Below are positions 1 to 8,121 of a DNA stretch of 30,443 bases, piece after piece. The notes below the pieces were generated by a model. That model was not told the origin of the DNA. It did not search any database and saw nothing but the letters and a program-made list of their open reading frames with translations. Source of the stretch: Lutibacillus sp052034115 (GTDB lineage Bacteria; Actinomycetota; Actinomycetes; Actinomycetales; Dermatophilaceae); contig JBPOIZ010000045.1 of assembly GCA_052034115.1 (NCBI GenBank), forward strand, positions 1-30,443. The letters are read 5' to 3'. Position 1 is the first letter of the stretch. Every line of letters starts with the position of its first letter. The position numbers and the translations under genes were made by a program.

Positions 1-14
1 GCAGGTGCGCCCGC

Positions 15-2417
15 TCATGTCAGCGACCAAGGCCGTATGGCGTTCGCCTCGTCGACGAGGGCGACCCGTTGCTCGGCGTCTGTCGTCACCGCGGCCAGAT
101 CGCGCAACGCCTTCTCCAGCCCGCGGCGCATCCCGACGTCCGAGCCGGCGAGTCCACCGATGGTCTGGCCCGCCAGGGCGCGCTGGTCGGACCGGATGAT
201 GTCCAAGGCCCGGCGGTAGACCGTCGCGTCGAGCTGAGCCCGGTCGGCCGCGTCGAAGCCGGCTCGATCGGCCACCGTAAGGGCCTGGTCCAGGCCTGCC
301 GCGTCCGTGCTGCTCGCGGCGAGGATCCGGGCCGCCTCCTGCTGGGCCGCCGGGTAGGACCGGGAGCTGGCCGGCACCAGCTGCAGCGCAGCCACCGCAC
401 CGGACACATCGCGGCCGCCGGCACGCAGGCGGGCCAGTCCGGTCGCCGCCGTCGGCACGTAGGCGGCGTCGGTGCGCGCGCACGTCGTGTAGAGGCTCTC
501 CGCCACGACGCTCTCTCCGCTGCGCTCGCAGGCATAGGCGAGCGCCAGTTTGGGAGCCAACTCCCCAGGCACCTGCCCGTAAGCCGCGTTGAACGAGCTG
601 CGCGCCGTGGCCCAGTCGCTGCGCGCCAGCGCGGCGAGCCCGGCGAGCCAGACGGCGCGCCACTCCCACGCATCCGCGGCCAGCATCCGGGCGACGGCCG
701 CATCGACCTCGTCGAGCCGGTTCGCGGCCAGCGCGGCATACCCGGTCTCGATCTCGACCTCCGCCGAGCGGGCCGGGGCCGAGCCGAGCAGCGCCAGCCG
801 CGCCGCCGGGTCGGTGACCGTCACCGTCTGCAGCCAGCCGGCCTGCGGGTCACCCGGATCGTGGCGCAACCGCGGCAGGTCCTCGCTCGACATGGCCCCG
901 GTGAGCAGCGGCGGGCTGTCGAAGAGCAGTGACGCCGCGGAGGTCGTCGCCGCCCCACCCGCTCGGTCCTGGGCGACCACCTCGCGCAGCACCCCCAGCA
1001 TCTGCACCCGCAGCTCGTCGGCCGAGGTGAACCGGTCGTCCGGCGACGGCGCGCACGCCTTGGCGACGAGCCGGTAGAACGAGTCGTAGCGGGCGAAGGC
1101 CGGGGTGTCCGCGACGGGCGGCAGCGAGGCGACATACGTCGACTGGTAGCCACGGAACTCGGCGGTGAGGACGACGAGCGTGCGGCCGATGGTGTAGATG
1201 TCCGAGGCAATCGAGACGCCGCGTTCGGCCACTTCCGGCGCCTGGTAGCCGACGGTGCCGAAGATGGCCGAGTCCTGGTCGTCGGCCCGGCGCACCCCGC
1301 CGAGGTCGATGAGCCGCACCTCGTCGCCGATCTGGATGATGTTGTCCGGTTTGAAGTCGCAGTAGACCAGCCCGAGGTCGTGGAGGTACTGGAAGGCCGG
1401 CAGGATCTCGACGATGTAGGCCAGCGCCTGGTCGACCGGCAACGGGTCGTAGGACCCCTTGGCCTTCATCCGCTGCTTGAGCAGCGACTTCAGCGACGTG
1501 CCGCCGACATACTCCATGACGATGTAGCCGGCGTCCTCATGGGTGACGAAGTTGTAGATCTCGACGATGTTCGGGTGGCTCACCTGCGCCAGGAACCGCT
1601 GCTCGGCGATGGCCGCCGCCAGGGCGTCCGGGTCCGCCGAGTTGAGCAGACCCTTCAGGACGACCCACCGGTTGGAGACGTTGCGGTCGCGGGCCAGGTA
1701 GATCCACCCCAGGCCCCCGTGCGCCAGGCAGCCGGCCACCTCGTACTGACCGGCGACCAGGTCACCGGCGGCGAGTTTGGGCTCGAACGAGAACGGCTGG
1801 CGGCAGTTCGCGCAGAAGCCGCTGACCCGCCCGGGCTGGCCGTCCCGGCCTCGGCCGACCGGTTCACCGCACTTGGGGCAGAACCGTTTGTCCTCGGGCA
1901 CCATCGGGTCGTGGAGCACCGCCTTGGCGGCGTCGATCTCCGGCGCCGGGGGCACCGTCGTCACGCCACCTCCGAGGCGGGCCGTGCGCATCCGCTTGGA
2001 GGAGGAGGTCGTCCGTCGGGTCGACGTGGTCCCGCCCGCCCGGGCCGAGCCGAGGGCCACCGAGCCGAGCCGCTCCGAGGACTGGGTGGCGACCGAGCCA
2101 CCCTCACCAGCTGTGCTCAGCGGTGACGGACCCGGGTCGCCCACGCCGGACGCGGCCGTCGCCGGGCCCGCGGCCGGCGTGCCGCAGACGTCGCAGTAGC
2201 CGTCGGCGATATGGCCTCCGCACCCAGGCTGGGTGCATGGCGTGCCATCCGGCGCAGCGACCGGAGCGCCGGTGGGGGCGGGCATCGCGGGGCGCCCCGA
2301 ACCGCTCGGGTGTGAGGGGGCCGCTGGAGCGTTGGAGGGTGCCAGCCCGCAGACGTCGCAGTAGCCGTCGACGATGGTGCCGGAACACCCCGGTTGCGGG
2401 CACGGTTGGGCGCTCAT
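15..2417 (-). CDS. pknG: PknG-type serine/threonine protein kinase with zinc-ribbon N-terminus
   Basis: Soluble Ser/Thr kinase of 800 aa. Seen: two near-identical N-terminal Cys4 knuckles (C6/C11/C20/C23 and C61/C66/C75/C78), a low-complexity linker, a rubredoxin-like CxxC pair (C180/C183 and C202/C205), then the kinase domain from about residue 219. The kinase has a glycine loop near 233, catalytic Lys in VVLKG (K255), catalytic loop YCDFKPDN (D354, K356, N359) and DLGG in place of DFG (D371), as in mycobacterial PknG, which has DLG. The C-terminal ~300 residues are Ala-rich helices of TPR type. Known for the family: PknG phosphorylates the FHA protein GarA/OdhI and so sets 2-oxoglutarate dehydrogenase and glutamate flux. 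It is the last gene of a coupled operon; its ATG lies 2 bases after the preceding stop. The gene is complete. The function call is secure; the exact substrate is inferred. Confidence 0.95.
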   Translation of the reverse strand: MSAQPCPQPGCSGTIVDGYCDVCGLAPSNAPAAPSHPSGSGRPAMPAPTGAPVAAPDGTPCTQPGCGGHIADGYCDVCGTPAAGPATAASGVGDPGPSPLSTAGEGGSVATQSSERLGSVALGSARAGGTTSTRRTTSSSKRMRTARLGGGVTTVPPAPEIDAAKAVLHDPMVPEDKRFCPKCGEPVGRGRDGQPGRVSGFCANCRQPFSFEPKLAAGDLVAGQYEVAGCLAHGGLGWIYLARDRNVSNRWVVLKGLLNSADPDALAAAIAEQRFLAQVSHPNIVEIYNFVTHEDAGYIVMEYVGGTSLKSLLKQRMKAKGSYDPLPVDQALAYIVEILPAFQYLHDLGLVYCDFKPDNIIQIGDEVRLIDLGGVRRADDQDSAIFGTVGYQAPEVAERGVSIASDIYTIGRTLVVLTAEFRGYQSTYVASLPPVADTPAFARYDSFYRLVAKACAPSPDDRFTSADELRVQMLGVLREVVAQDRAGGAATTSAASLLFDSPPLLTGAMSSEDLPRLRHDPGDPQAGWLQTVTVTDPAARLALLGSAPARSAEVEIETGYAALAANRLDEVDAAVARMLAADAWEWRAVWLAGLAALARSDWATARSSFNAAYGQVPGELAPKLALAYACERSGESVVAESLYTTCARTDAAYVPTAATGLARLRAGGRDVSGAVAALQLVPASSRSYPAAQQEAARILAASSTDAAGLDQALTVADRAGFDAADRAQLDATVYRRALDIIRSDQRALAGQTIGGLAGSDVGMRRGLEKALRDLAAVTTDAEQRVALVDEANAIRPWSLT

Positions 2418-2419
2418 CG

Positions 2420-3577
2420 TCAGACCTTTCGCGTCGCGGTGCTCAGGTAGGACTGGACGGCGGCGGTCAGCGCCGTCGTCCGAGCCACATCGGTGGGTAT
2501 GGCGGCCGTTGCCTCGTCCAGCAGCCGCCCGAGCGTGGCCAGGTCGTCGGCCGCGGCTCCACGCAGCGCGGTGGCGCGCAGCTGTGCGGCCAGTGCGCCG
2601 GCCAGGCCCACGGCCTCCTCGCGCCGCGCGAGCGCACCGGTATAGGCGGCCCGGGCCCGGTCGATGGCTCGGCCCACCGTGTCGAGGCGGGCCTCGTAGG
2701 CGTCGAGCGGGCCCGGCTCGGTGGGCACCTCGCCGAGTGCGGCCACCTGCGGAATGGCCAAGGTGGGCGGGTCGGCGACCGTGGCCACGCAGCGGGCCTC
2801 GAGCGATGCGACGGCCTCGGCGGTCGCGGCCAGCTCGTCGCGGCGGCGCACCGTCTCCTCGCGGTCCTTGCGGGCCGCGATCCGGGCCGCGGAGGCCACG
2901 ATGAGGTCGCGTTCCATCGTGGCGACCTCGACCTCGAGCGGGCCGAGCAGACCGCCGACATCAGCGCCGCGCACCACCCGGCTTTCGATATCGGCAGCGC
3001 GCTGGTCGAGGCGAGCCAACGCGGTGCGGGCCTGATCGCGGCCCGGGCCGGCCGGCACCAGACCGACCTGGTCGCGGATTCGTTCGATGCTCGCCCGCAC
3101 GACGACCAGCCGGGCACCGGCCTGGGCGCGGCCCCCGTCGAGGGCCAGTCGGGCCCGCAGCGAGGCGGTCATCGCGTCGGAGAGTCGGCAGGCCTCGGGC
3201 AAGGTGATGGCGAACCCGCCGCTGCGCCCCGCCGTGTCCGGCGCCACGTCCAGGCGGCCCCAGACCAGGGTGGACAGCCGCTCGGCCTCGGTGGGGCCGA
3301 CCCGACCCGAGTCGAACGTCGCCCGCAGCAGCGCGAACCGGTCGCTGACCGCCTTCCACAGGGCCATCGAGACCACCAGGTCCCCGGTCACCGCGGCCTG
3401 GTCGGCGCTCGACATCGCGGCCGCATCCACGGTGTCCAGGTCCTCCTTGCGCCGGTCCAGCCAGGTCCCGAGCGCGTCGAGGTACGGCAGGGCCTGCTCG
3501 GCGCGGATGGGGGTGCCCAATCGCCCCGGCGGGGTGGGCGCCGAGGTGGGCTCGGCCGTGGTCGCCGCCACCGTCAC
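2420..3577 (-). CDS. 385-aa Ala/Arg-rich helical protein of unknown function, pknG operon
   Basis: No family recognised. The start is GTG at 3577, which overlaps the stop of the GlnH gene (GTGA); the open frame runs further upstream, but that part is a shadow of glnH. The protein has no signal peptide and no obvious membrane segment. It is built mainly of Ala/Arg/Glu/Asp-rich helices, with probable coiled-coil stretches (roughly residues 150-270 and 300-385), so it may be a cytoplasmic scaffold or adaptor. It sits between the amino-acid-binding lipoprotein and the kinase, with translational coupling on one side and a 2-base gap to pknG on the other. This suggests near-equal synthesis and a possible physical link to PknG. 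The gene call is firm; any role is inference from position. Confidence 0.85.
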   Translation of the reverse strand: MTVAATTAEPTSAPTPPGRLGTPIRAEQALPYLDALGTWLDRRKEDLDTVDAAAMSSADQAAVTGDLVVSMALWKAVSDRFALLRATFDSGRVGPTEAERLSTLVWGRLDVAPDTAGRSGGFAITLPEACRLSDAMTASLRARLALDGGRAQAGARLVVVRASIERIRDQVGLVPAGPGRDQARTALARLDQRAADIESRVVRGADVGGLLGPLEVEVATMERDLIVASAARIAARKDREETVRRRDELAATAEAVASLEARCVATVADPPTLAIPQVAALGEVPTEPGPLDAYEARLDTVGRAIDRARAAYTGALARREEAVGLAGALAAQLRATALRGAAADDLATLGRLLDEATAAIPTDVARTTALTAAVQSYLSTATRKV

Positions 3578-4554
3578 CGTCCGTAGGCCGACACCGGCGG
3601 CTTCGGCGCCTTGCCGAGCGGTCCGGCGAGCCAGCGGTTGTAGATGGCCGTCCACCGGCCGTCGGATTTCATGTCGTCCAGGAGCTTGTTGACCACCTTG
3701 ACCAGGCCCACGGCGTCGGCGTTGAACCCCAGCCCGTAGGGCTCGGCGGTGATCGCGGGGGCCGCGGTGACCACGGCATACGGGTCCTGGGCGGCCAGGC
3801 CGGCGAGCACCGTGTCGTCGCCGGTGATCGCGTCTGCCTTGCCCTGTTGGAGCAGCACGAGGCAACCGGTGTGGTTGGCGCTCTCGACCGGGATGACGCC
3901 ACTGAACGTCTTGAGCTTGGTCAGGCTGGAGGTCCCGGTCGGCGCGCAGACCCGCTTGTCCTTCAGGTCATCGAGGGTGACCGCGGCCGATCCCTTGGTG
4001 ACGAGGACCTTCTGGCCCGAGCGGTAGTACTCGGCGGAGAAGGCGATCTCCTTCCACCGATCGCAGGTCATCGTCATGTTCCGCGCCACCATGTCGACCC
4101 GGCCGTCCTTGAGGGCCGGGAGTCGGTCGCTCGCCGTGATGACGACGAGCTGGAGCTTGTCGGGATCGCCGAGCAGCAGGTCGGCGACGGCGTGCGCCAG
4201 GTCGATGTCGAAGCCCTCGATATCGCCGCTGAGCGGGTTGCGGGCCCCGAAGAGGTAGGTGTCGGCGGAGACCCCGACCCGCAGATAGCCCCGGGACCGG
4301 ATGGCGCGGATCGTCGCGTCGTCGGCCTGGCTGGCCAACGTCGCCGGCGCGTATGACGTCGTCGCGTTGGTGCAGACCGTCGGAGTCGTGGCCGGCGCGG
4401 GGGTCGCCGTCGTCGTCGATGCCGTGGGCACCGGGGTGGGGGTGTAGGCGCTGGTGCACCCGGCGAGTGCCGTGACGGCGATGGCCGCACCGACGACGAC
4501 ACGCGCCATACCGGTGCGGCCGGCGCGGTGACGAGGGCGGGAGGGCGAGTTCAT
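3574..4554 (-). CDS. glnH: GlnH-like amino-acid-binding lipoprotein (solute-binding family 3)
   Basis: Extracytoplasmic solute-binding lipoprotein of 326 aa. The start is ATG at 4554 inside an ATGA overlap with glnX. Seen: a basic n-region, a hydrophobic core, a lipobox ending LAGC (C33), a Thr/Pro-rich tether, then a family-3 periplasmic-binding fold starting near RSRGYLRVGVS. It has the typical blocks GFDIDLAHAVA, LKDGRVDMV, VCAPTGTSS and QQGKADAITGDD. Known: in mycobacteria and corynebacteria GlnH is not mainly a transporter subunit; it senses Asp/Glu outside the cell and signals through GlnX to PknG. The neighbours here, GlnX-like upstream and PknG downstream with no ABC permease, support that sensing role. 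Ligand specificity is not visible from sequence. Confidence 0.92.
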   Translation of the reverse strand: MNSPSRPRHRAGRTGMARVVVGAAIAVTALAGCTSAYTPTPVPTASTTTATPAPATTPTVCTNATTSYAPATLASQADDATIRAIRSRGYLRVGVSADTYLFGARNPLSGDIEGFDIDLAHAVADLLLGDPDKLQLVVITASDRLPALKDGRVDMVARNMTMTCDRWKEIAFSAEYYRSGQKVLVTKGSAAVTLDDLKDKRVCAPTGTSSLTKLKTFSGVIPVESANHTGCLVLLQQGKADAITGDDTVLAGLAAQDPYAVVTAAPAITAEPYGLGFNADAVGLVKVVNKLLDDMKSDGRWTAIYNRWLAGPLGKAPKPPVSAYGR

Positions 4555-5978
4555 CGGTAGTCCTCGATCCGCTTCGCGACCCCGCGCAAGGCGAGGACGG
4601 CACTGGCCAGGGCCGCGGCGAGCATCACCCACACGAGGATGCGCACCGCAGACATCGCCGCTTGGATGCGGCTGGCGGTGGCGGCCGCGAAACTGTCCAC
4701 CTGCTGGGTGGTGGCGTCGGCGAACGCGGTGAACGCTTCGTTCCCCGTGCCGGAACCGCTGGCGCTGGCCAGCTTCACCGCGTTGTCCCACGTCCCGCCG
4801 TCGTCGGCCGCGCGGATGGCCTGGTGGGCGGTCGCGTAGGACGCCCATCCGGTGGCCAGGTCACCGGCGATCGAGGCGGCGGACGGCTTGCCCTCCAGGT
4901 CGCTCAGCGATGCGGTGACCTGCGCCGCCGAGGTCTGCCAGGCCTTTTCGAACGCAGCACCTGAACCCCTGCGGATCAGGGTGAGGCTCTCGTTGGCCTT
5001 GGCGTCGTAGGCCGATGTGCGGGCTGTCGACAGGGCGATCGTCGCGGCGAGCTGGTCGTCCTGGGTGCTGGTCAGCTGGCGACCGGCCGAGGTGATCCCG
5101 TAGGTCCCGACTCCGGCGGCAACCAGCAGCGCCAGCGCGCCAGCAGCGAGCGGCAGATTGACGTAGCGGTGCGTGCGCCGGGCGAACCAGACCAGGACGA
5201 GGACGAAGACCAGCACGGCCAGCGCTCCGCTGGCGGCCAGCGGAAGGGACCAGCCGGCGTTGCTCAGCTCGTCGGTGCTGCGGTTGCTGTTGGCCTCGAG
5301 CAGGGCCGCGAGGACGGGGGCGGCGTCGCTGCGCAGGCCGGCGCTGGCAAGGGTGAGATATTGCGCCCCGACGGGCAGGCCCTGGCGGTTGTAGGCCCGG
5401 GCCTGCTCGACCAGCTGTCCGTAGCGCTGGACCTGCGCGCTCAGCGCCGCCAACGCCTCGGCGTCGGCGGGCTGCACCGACGCGGCCTCGGCGATGCCGC
5501 GGGTCGCTCGATCCATGGCCTGCTCGTAGGTGGCGCGCTGCTCCGGGGCTTCGAGGCCGCCGACGAGGAAGGAGTTCGTCGCGGTCGCGTCGGCCAGGAG
5601 CAGGTCGGCATACACCTTCTGGACCCGGACGACCTGGTCGGTATTCGTCGTGGCGCGGGCGGCGGCCGCGTCGTTGGCCAGGAGGTTGCCCGCGGCGACG
5701 ACGCCGAAGAGCAGGGCGGCCGCGGCGGCGGCCGCGCCGAGGAGCCGCATCCGCCCTGGTGTGCCGCTGAGCAGGCCCTGCACCGCGCTGCGGACGCGCC
5801 GTCCGGCACCTGCGGGGGCCGAGGGCAACTCCACGGCCGCGCGGGGCGGGGCACCCACCGCTGTGGAGGATGGAGCCGCCGGTCGGGCCGGCATCTGGGT
5901 TGCGCCCTGCGGCGGCGGCGGTGGCGGGCTGGCCGCGGCCCGGCGTTTGGGGGCGGGGGCCTGGGCGGCCTGGCTCAT
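4551..5978 (-). CDS. glnX: GlnX-like four-helix membrane signalling protein
   Basis: Membrane protein of 475 aa. Seen: a Pro/Ala-rich cytoplasmic N-terminus (about 1-78), four hydrophobic helices near 79-101, 245-266, 275-297 and 446-467, two Ala-rich helical extracytoplasmic regions between them (about 102-244 and 298-445), and a short basic cytoplasmic tail. This arrangement and its place beside glnH and pknG match GlnX, which is thought to pass the state of GlnH across the membrane. The helical sensor-like regions resemble four-helix-bundle input domains. Both ends overlap neighbours (ATGA with the AAA+ gene before it and with glnH after it). The family call rests on topology plus gene order more than on motifs, since GlnX proteins are poorly conserved. 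Confidence 0.82.
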   Translation of the reverse strand: MSQAAQAPAPKRRAAASPPPPPPQGATQMPARPAAPSSTAVGAPPRAAVELPSAPAGAGRRVRSAVQGLLSGTPGRMRLLGAAAAAAALLFGVVAAGNLLANDAAAARATTNTDQVVRVQKVYADLLLADATATNSFLVGGLEAPEQRATYEQAMDRATRGIAEAASVQPADAEALAALSAQVQRYGQLVEQARAYNRQGLPVGAQYLTLASAGLRSDAAPVLAALLEANSNRSTDELSNAGWSLPLAASGALAVLVFVLVLVWFARRTHRYVNLPLAAGALALLVAAGVGTYGITSAGRQLTSTQDDQLAATIALSTARTSAYDAKANESLTLIRRGSGAAFEKAWQTSAAQVTASLSDLEGKPSAASIAGDLATGWASYATAHQAIRAADDGGTWDNAVKLASASGSGTGNEAFTAFADATTQQVDSFAAATASRIQAAMSAVRILVWVMLAAALASAVLALRGVAKRIEDYR

Positions 5979-7519
5979 CGCTGCTCCTCCTGCTCGTCGG
6001 CCGGCATACCGGCCTGCTCGCCGGTCTCCTCGTCGGCCGGCATACCGGCCTGCTCGCCGGTCTCGTCGGCGGCCGGTGCATCGGTCGGCGGGTCGGTGAG
6101 CGAGCCCGCCGGTGTCGAGCCGGCCGGTGTCGAGCCGGCCGCAGAGCCGGCCGCGGGCCCGTCGGCGGGCGGGTCGTCGCGCTCCTCGAGATCGACCATG
6201 AGCAGCTCGCGCAGCTGGCTCGTCGTCGGCTCGGCGATGTCCCGCAGCCGCCAGGCGCTGCGGCCGATGGCCTGTTCGAGCAGGTTGCGCACGAACCGGG
6301 CGTTACCGAACGAGGGACCGCGCGGCGTGGCGGCGAGGATCTCCCGAACCCGCTTCTCGGCCCCGTCGGTGAGGTCGTAGTCGCTGTCCGCCGCCAGCTT
6401 GCGCAGGATGGTGATGAGCTCGTCGTCGCTGTAGTCCTCAAAGACGATCAGGGTGGTGAACCGACTGGCCAGGCCGGGGTTCTGCGCGATGAACTCGGCC
6501 ATCGGCAGGGGGTATCCGGCGACGATGACGACGAGGTCGTCGCGCCGGTCCTCCATCTCCTTGACGAGGGTGTTGACCGCCTCGGCACCATAGTCGTCGC
6601 CGTTCAGGGCGTAGGCCTCATCGATGAAGAGCACCCCACCGGCTGCCTTCGCGCACGCGTCGGCAGTCTTCATCGCGGTCTGCCCGAGATAGCCGGCGAC
6701 GAGCTCGGAGCGGTCCACCTCGACGAGCTGCCCGGTGCTCAGCAGCCCGAGGGCGCGGTAGATGCCGGCGACCATGCGGGCCACCGTCGTCTTGCCGGTG
6801 CCGGGGTTGCCGACGAAGACCAGGTGCCGGGTGATCGTGGCGGACTTCAGGCCCGCAGCCTGGCGCTTCTGCTCGACGGTGAGCAGCGCCACCTGGCGGT
6901 GGATCTCGCGCTTGACCCGGTCCAGGCCGATGAGCGCGTCCAGCTCGGCGAGCAACTCGTCCAGCGACTTCGCGGGGGCCTGGGGAGCAGGTGCGCTCGC
7001 CGGCGGTTCCCCGGCCTTCGCCACGCGCTCCTCGCTGGCTCCGGCGGCGGAGCCGGTCGCTGCGGGCAGCTCACCGGACGTGCCGGGGCGAGCGGTGGTC
7101 GGCGGCTGCGCCGGGCGGGGTATGGCGGCCAGCTGCGCAGCGGCGGCGACCGCCGCATTGCCCGTCACCCGCATGGTCAGTTCGCCGAGCTCGCAGGCGG
7201 CCGAGGCGACCTCGGTCAGGGCTTCGGCGTAGGCGGTGGTGTGCTCGGAGCGCTCGGCGGCCAGGCGGGACAAGACGGCGGTGGGTGCCTGGCGCCATTT
7301 GCGTCCCCGCGAGGCGGCCTCGAAGAAGGCCCGGTTCGCCGCGTCGGCGGAGGACGTCTCGAGGTCGGCTGCCTGCGCCCAGTCGGCGGCAGCACGTGGC
7401 GCGGACTCGGCCACCGCAGCGGCGAAGGCCAGTGCCTCCGACCGGGCCTGTGCCAGGTCGACCCCGGCCCGGGCCGCGACGGCGACAAGGGCGTCCAGGG
7501 CCGCGGACAACCCGCTCAT
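5975..7519 (-). CDS. CbbX/SpoVK-like AAA+ ATPase with helical N-domain
   Basis: AAA+ protein of 514 aa. Seen: a helical N-terminal domain (about 1-130), a Pro/Ala-rich linker (about 131-182), then a CbbX/CfxQ-type AAA module with Walker A GNPGTGKT (237-244), Walker B VLFIDEAY (about 296-303), a candidate arginine finger in GLASRF (R353) and sensor-2-like GNARFVRN (R408). The acidic, repetitive C-tail (about 445-514) contains tandem DEETGEQAGMPA-type and PAGST units. Known: this AAA class includes the Rubisco activase CbbX, SpoVK and the ATPase domain of EccA, all hexameric remodelling motors. No Rubisco or ESX genes are near, so neither name is used. ATGA overlaps on both sides tie it to the GlnX/GlnH/PknG genes, hinting that it remodels that complex. 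Confidence 0.9.
   Translation of the reverse strand: MSGLSAALDALVAVAARAGVDLAQARSEALAFAAAVAESAPRAAADWAQAADLETSSADAANRAFFEAASRGRKWRQAPTAVLSRLAAERSEHTTAYAEALTEVASAACELGELTMRVTGNAAVAAAAQLAAIPRPAQPPTTARPGTSGELPAATGSAAGASEERVAKAGEPPASAPAPQAPAKSLDELLAELDALIGLDRVKREIHRQVALLTVEQKRQAAGLKSATITRHLVFVGNPGTGKTTVARMVAGIYRALGLLSTGQLVEVDRSELVAGYLGQTAMKTADACAKAAGGVLFIDEAYALNGDDYGAEAVNTLVKEMEDRRDDLVVIVAGYPLPMAEFIAQNPGLASRFTTLIVFEDYSDDELITILRKLAADSDYDLTDGAEKRVREILAATPRGPSFGNARFVRNLLEQAIGRSAWRLRDIAEPTTSQLRELLMVDLEERDDPPADGPAAGSAAGSTPAGSTPAGSLTDPPTDAPAADETGEQAGMPADEETGEQAGMPADEQEEQR
5993..6064 (-). repeat. Two 36-bp tandem repeats in the AAA+ gene's 3' end
   Basis: Two direct copies (5993-6028 and 6029-6064) are identical over almost all of the unit and encode the DEETGEQAGMPA-type repeat in the acidic tail. 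A partial third copy, 3 bases shorter, follows. The repeat length keeps frame, so copy number could vary without breaking the gene. Confidence 0.85.
6108..6137 (-). repeat. Two 15-bp tandem repeats in the AAA+ gene tail
   Basis: Two exact 15-base units (6108-6122, 6123-6137) encode PAGST pentapeptides in the low-complexity tail, just upstream in coding sense of the 36-bp repeats. A diverged unit continues into the Ala/Gly-rich stretch. Confidence 0.8.
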
Positions 7520-8121
7520 GCCTGCCTCCCGATCGGTGGTTGGAGCGGCCCCGGTGCAGCGTCCGGGGGAGCGAGCTGGGTGGGCTGACCGTCCGATCCG
7601 GTCGGCGGTGGCGCGGCCGACATACCGTCGAGGGCCAGGTCGCCCCCGGCGCGACCGAACTTCTCCTGGAGGAACCGGCCGTGGACGACGAGGGCGTTCG
7701 CGTCGGCGCGGCAGACCGCGTCGAAGACCTGATCCATCGTCGCGCCGAGCAGGTCGAGCTGGTCGACGAGCACCATGAGCGAGGTCTTCGAGCCGTCCAC
7801 GGGCCGCGAGTTGGCCCAGTCGCGGGGGAGCCGGAGATAGCCGCCGATGGCTTCGGGGAGATAGCTCGTCGCCGTCGCCATGACGTTGTAGGCCTGCGGG
7901 CTGCCCGAGCCGAGGGTGTCCAGCCGCGGGATCGTCTCCCGGACGATCCGGGTCACCCGGGTCAGTCGGGACATGACCAGACCCGGGACGGCGCCTTCGC
8001 GCGCCAGCCGTTCGACGTCGTCCAGCGCCGTGGTCAGTCGTTCGCTGGTCGGCACGGTGCGGACCGGCTGGGGCTCCGGTTCCTCCTTGCGGCCCCAGCC
8101 GAACCAGTCACCGATGCCCAT
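7516..8121 (-). CDS. 201-aa uncharacterised cytoplasmic protein linked to TelA
   Basis: Family not recognised. Seen: an N-terminal MGIGDWFGWGRK segment (a short aromatic/basic start that could be a membrane-touching helix), a helical core (about 25-165), and a Pro-rich tail. It has no signal peptide. The start shares one base with the telA stop (TGATG), and its own stop overlaps the AAA+ start (ATGA), so it is almost certainly made together with them. Genes of this size next to telA often encode partner proteins of unknown role; XpaC-like partners are one example, but I see no XpaC motif here. The gene call is firm on coding overlap and context; function is unknown. Confidence 0.85.
   Translation of the reverse strand: MGIGDWFGWGRKEEPEPQPVRTVPTSERLTTALDDVERLAREGAVPGLVMSRLTRVTRIVRETIPRLDTLGSGSPQAYNVMATATSYLPEAIGGYLRLPRDWANSRPVDGSKTSLMVLVDQLDLLGATMDQVFDAVCRADANALVVHGRFLQEKFGRAGGDLALDGMSAAPPPTGSDGQPTQLAPPDAAPGPLQPPIGRQA

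Noticed and set aside
2123..3586. Long plus-strand open frame opposite the 385-aa gene
   Set aside because: Arg/Gly/Pro-rich shadow typical of high-G+C DNA; no family features, and the minus-strand genes are coupled without gaps.
5975..7519. ESX secretion ATPase EccA
   Set aside because: The AAA domain is of that general type, but no other ESX genes or WXG100 proteins are nearby and the N-domain does not look like the EccA TPR domain.
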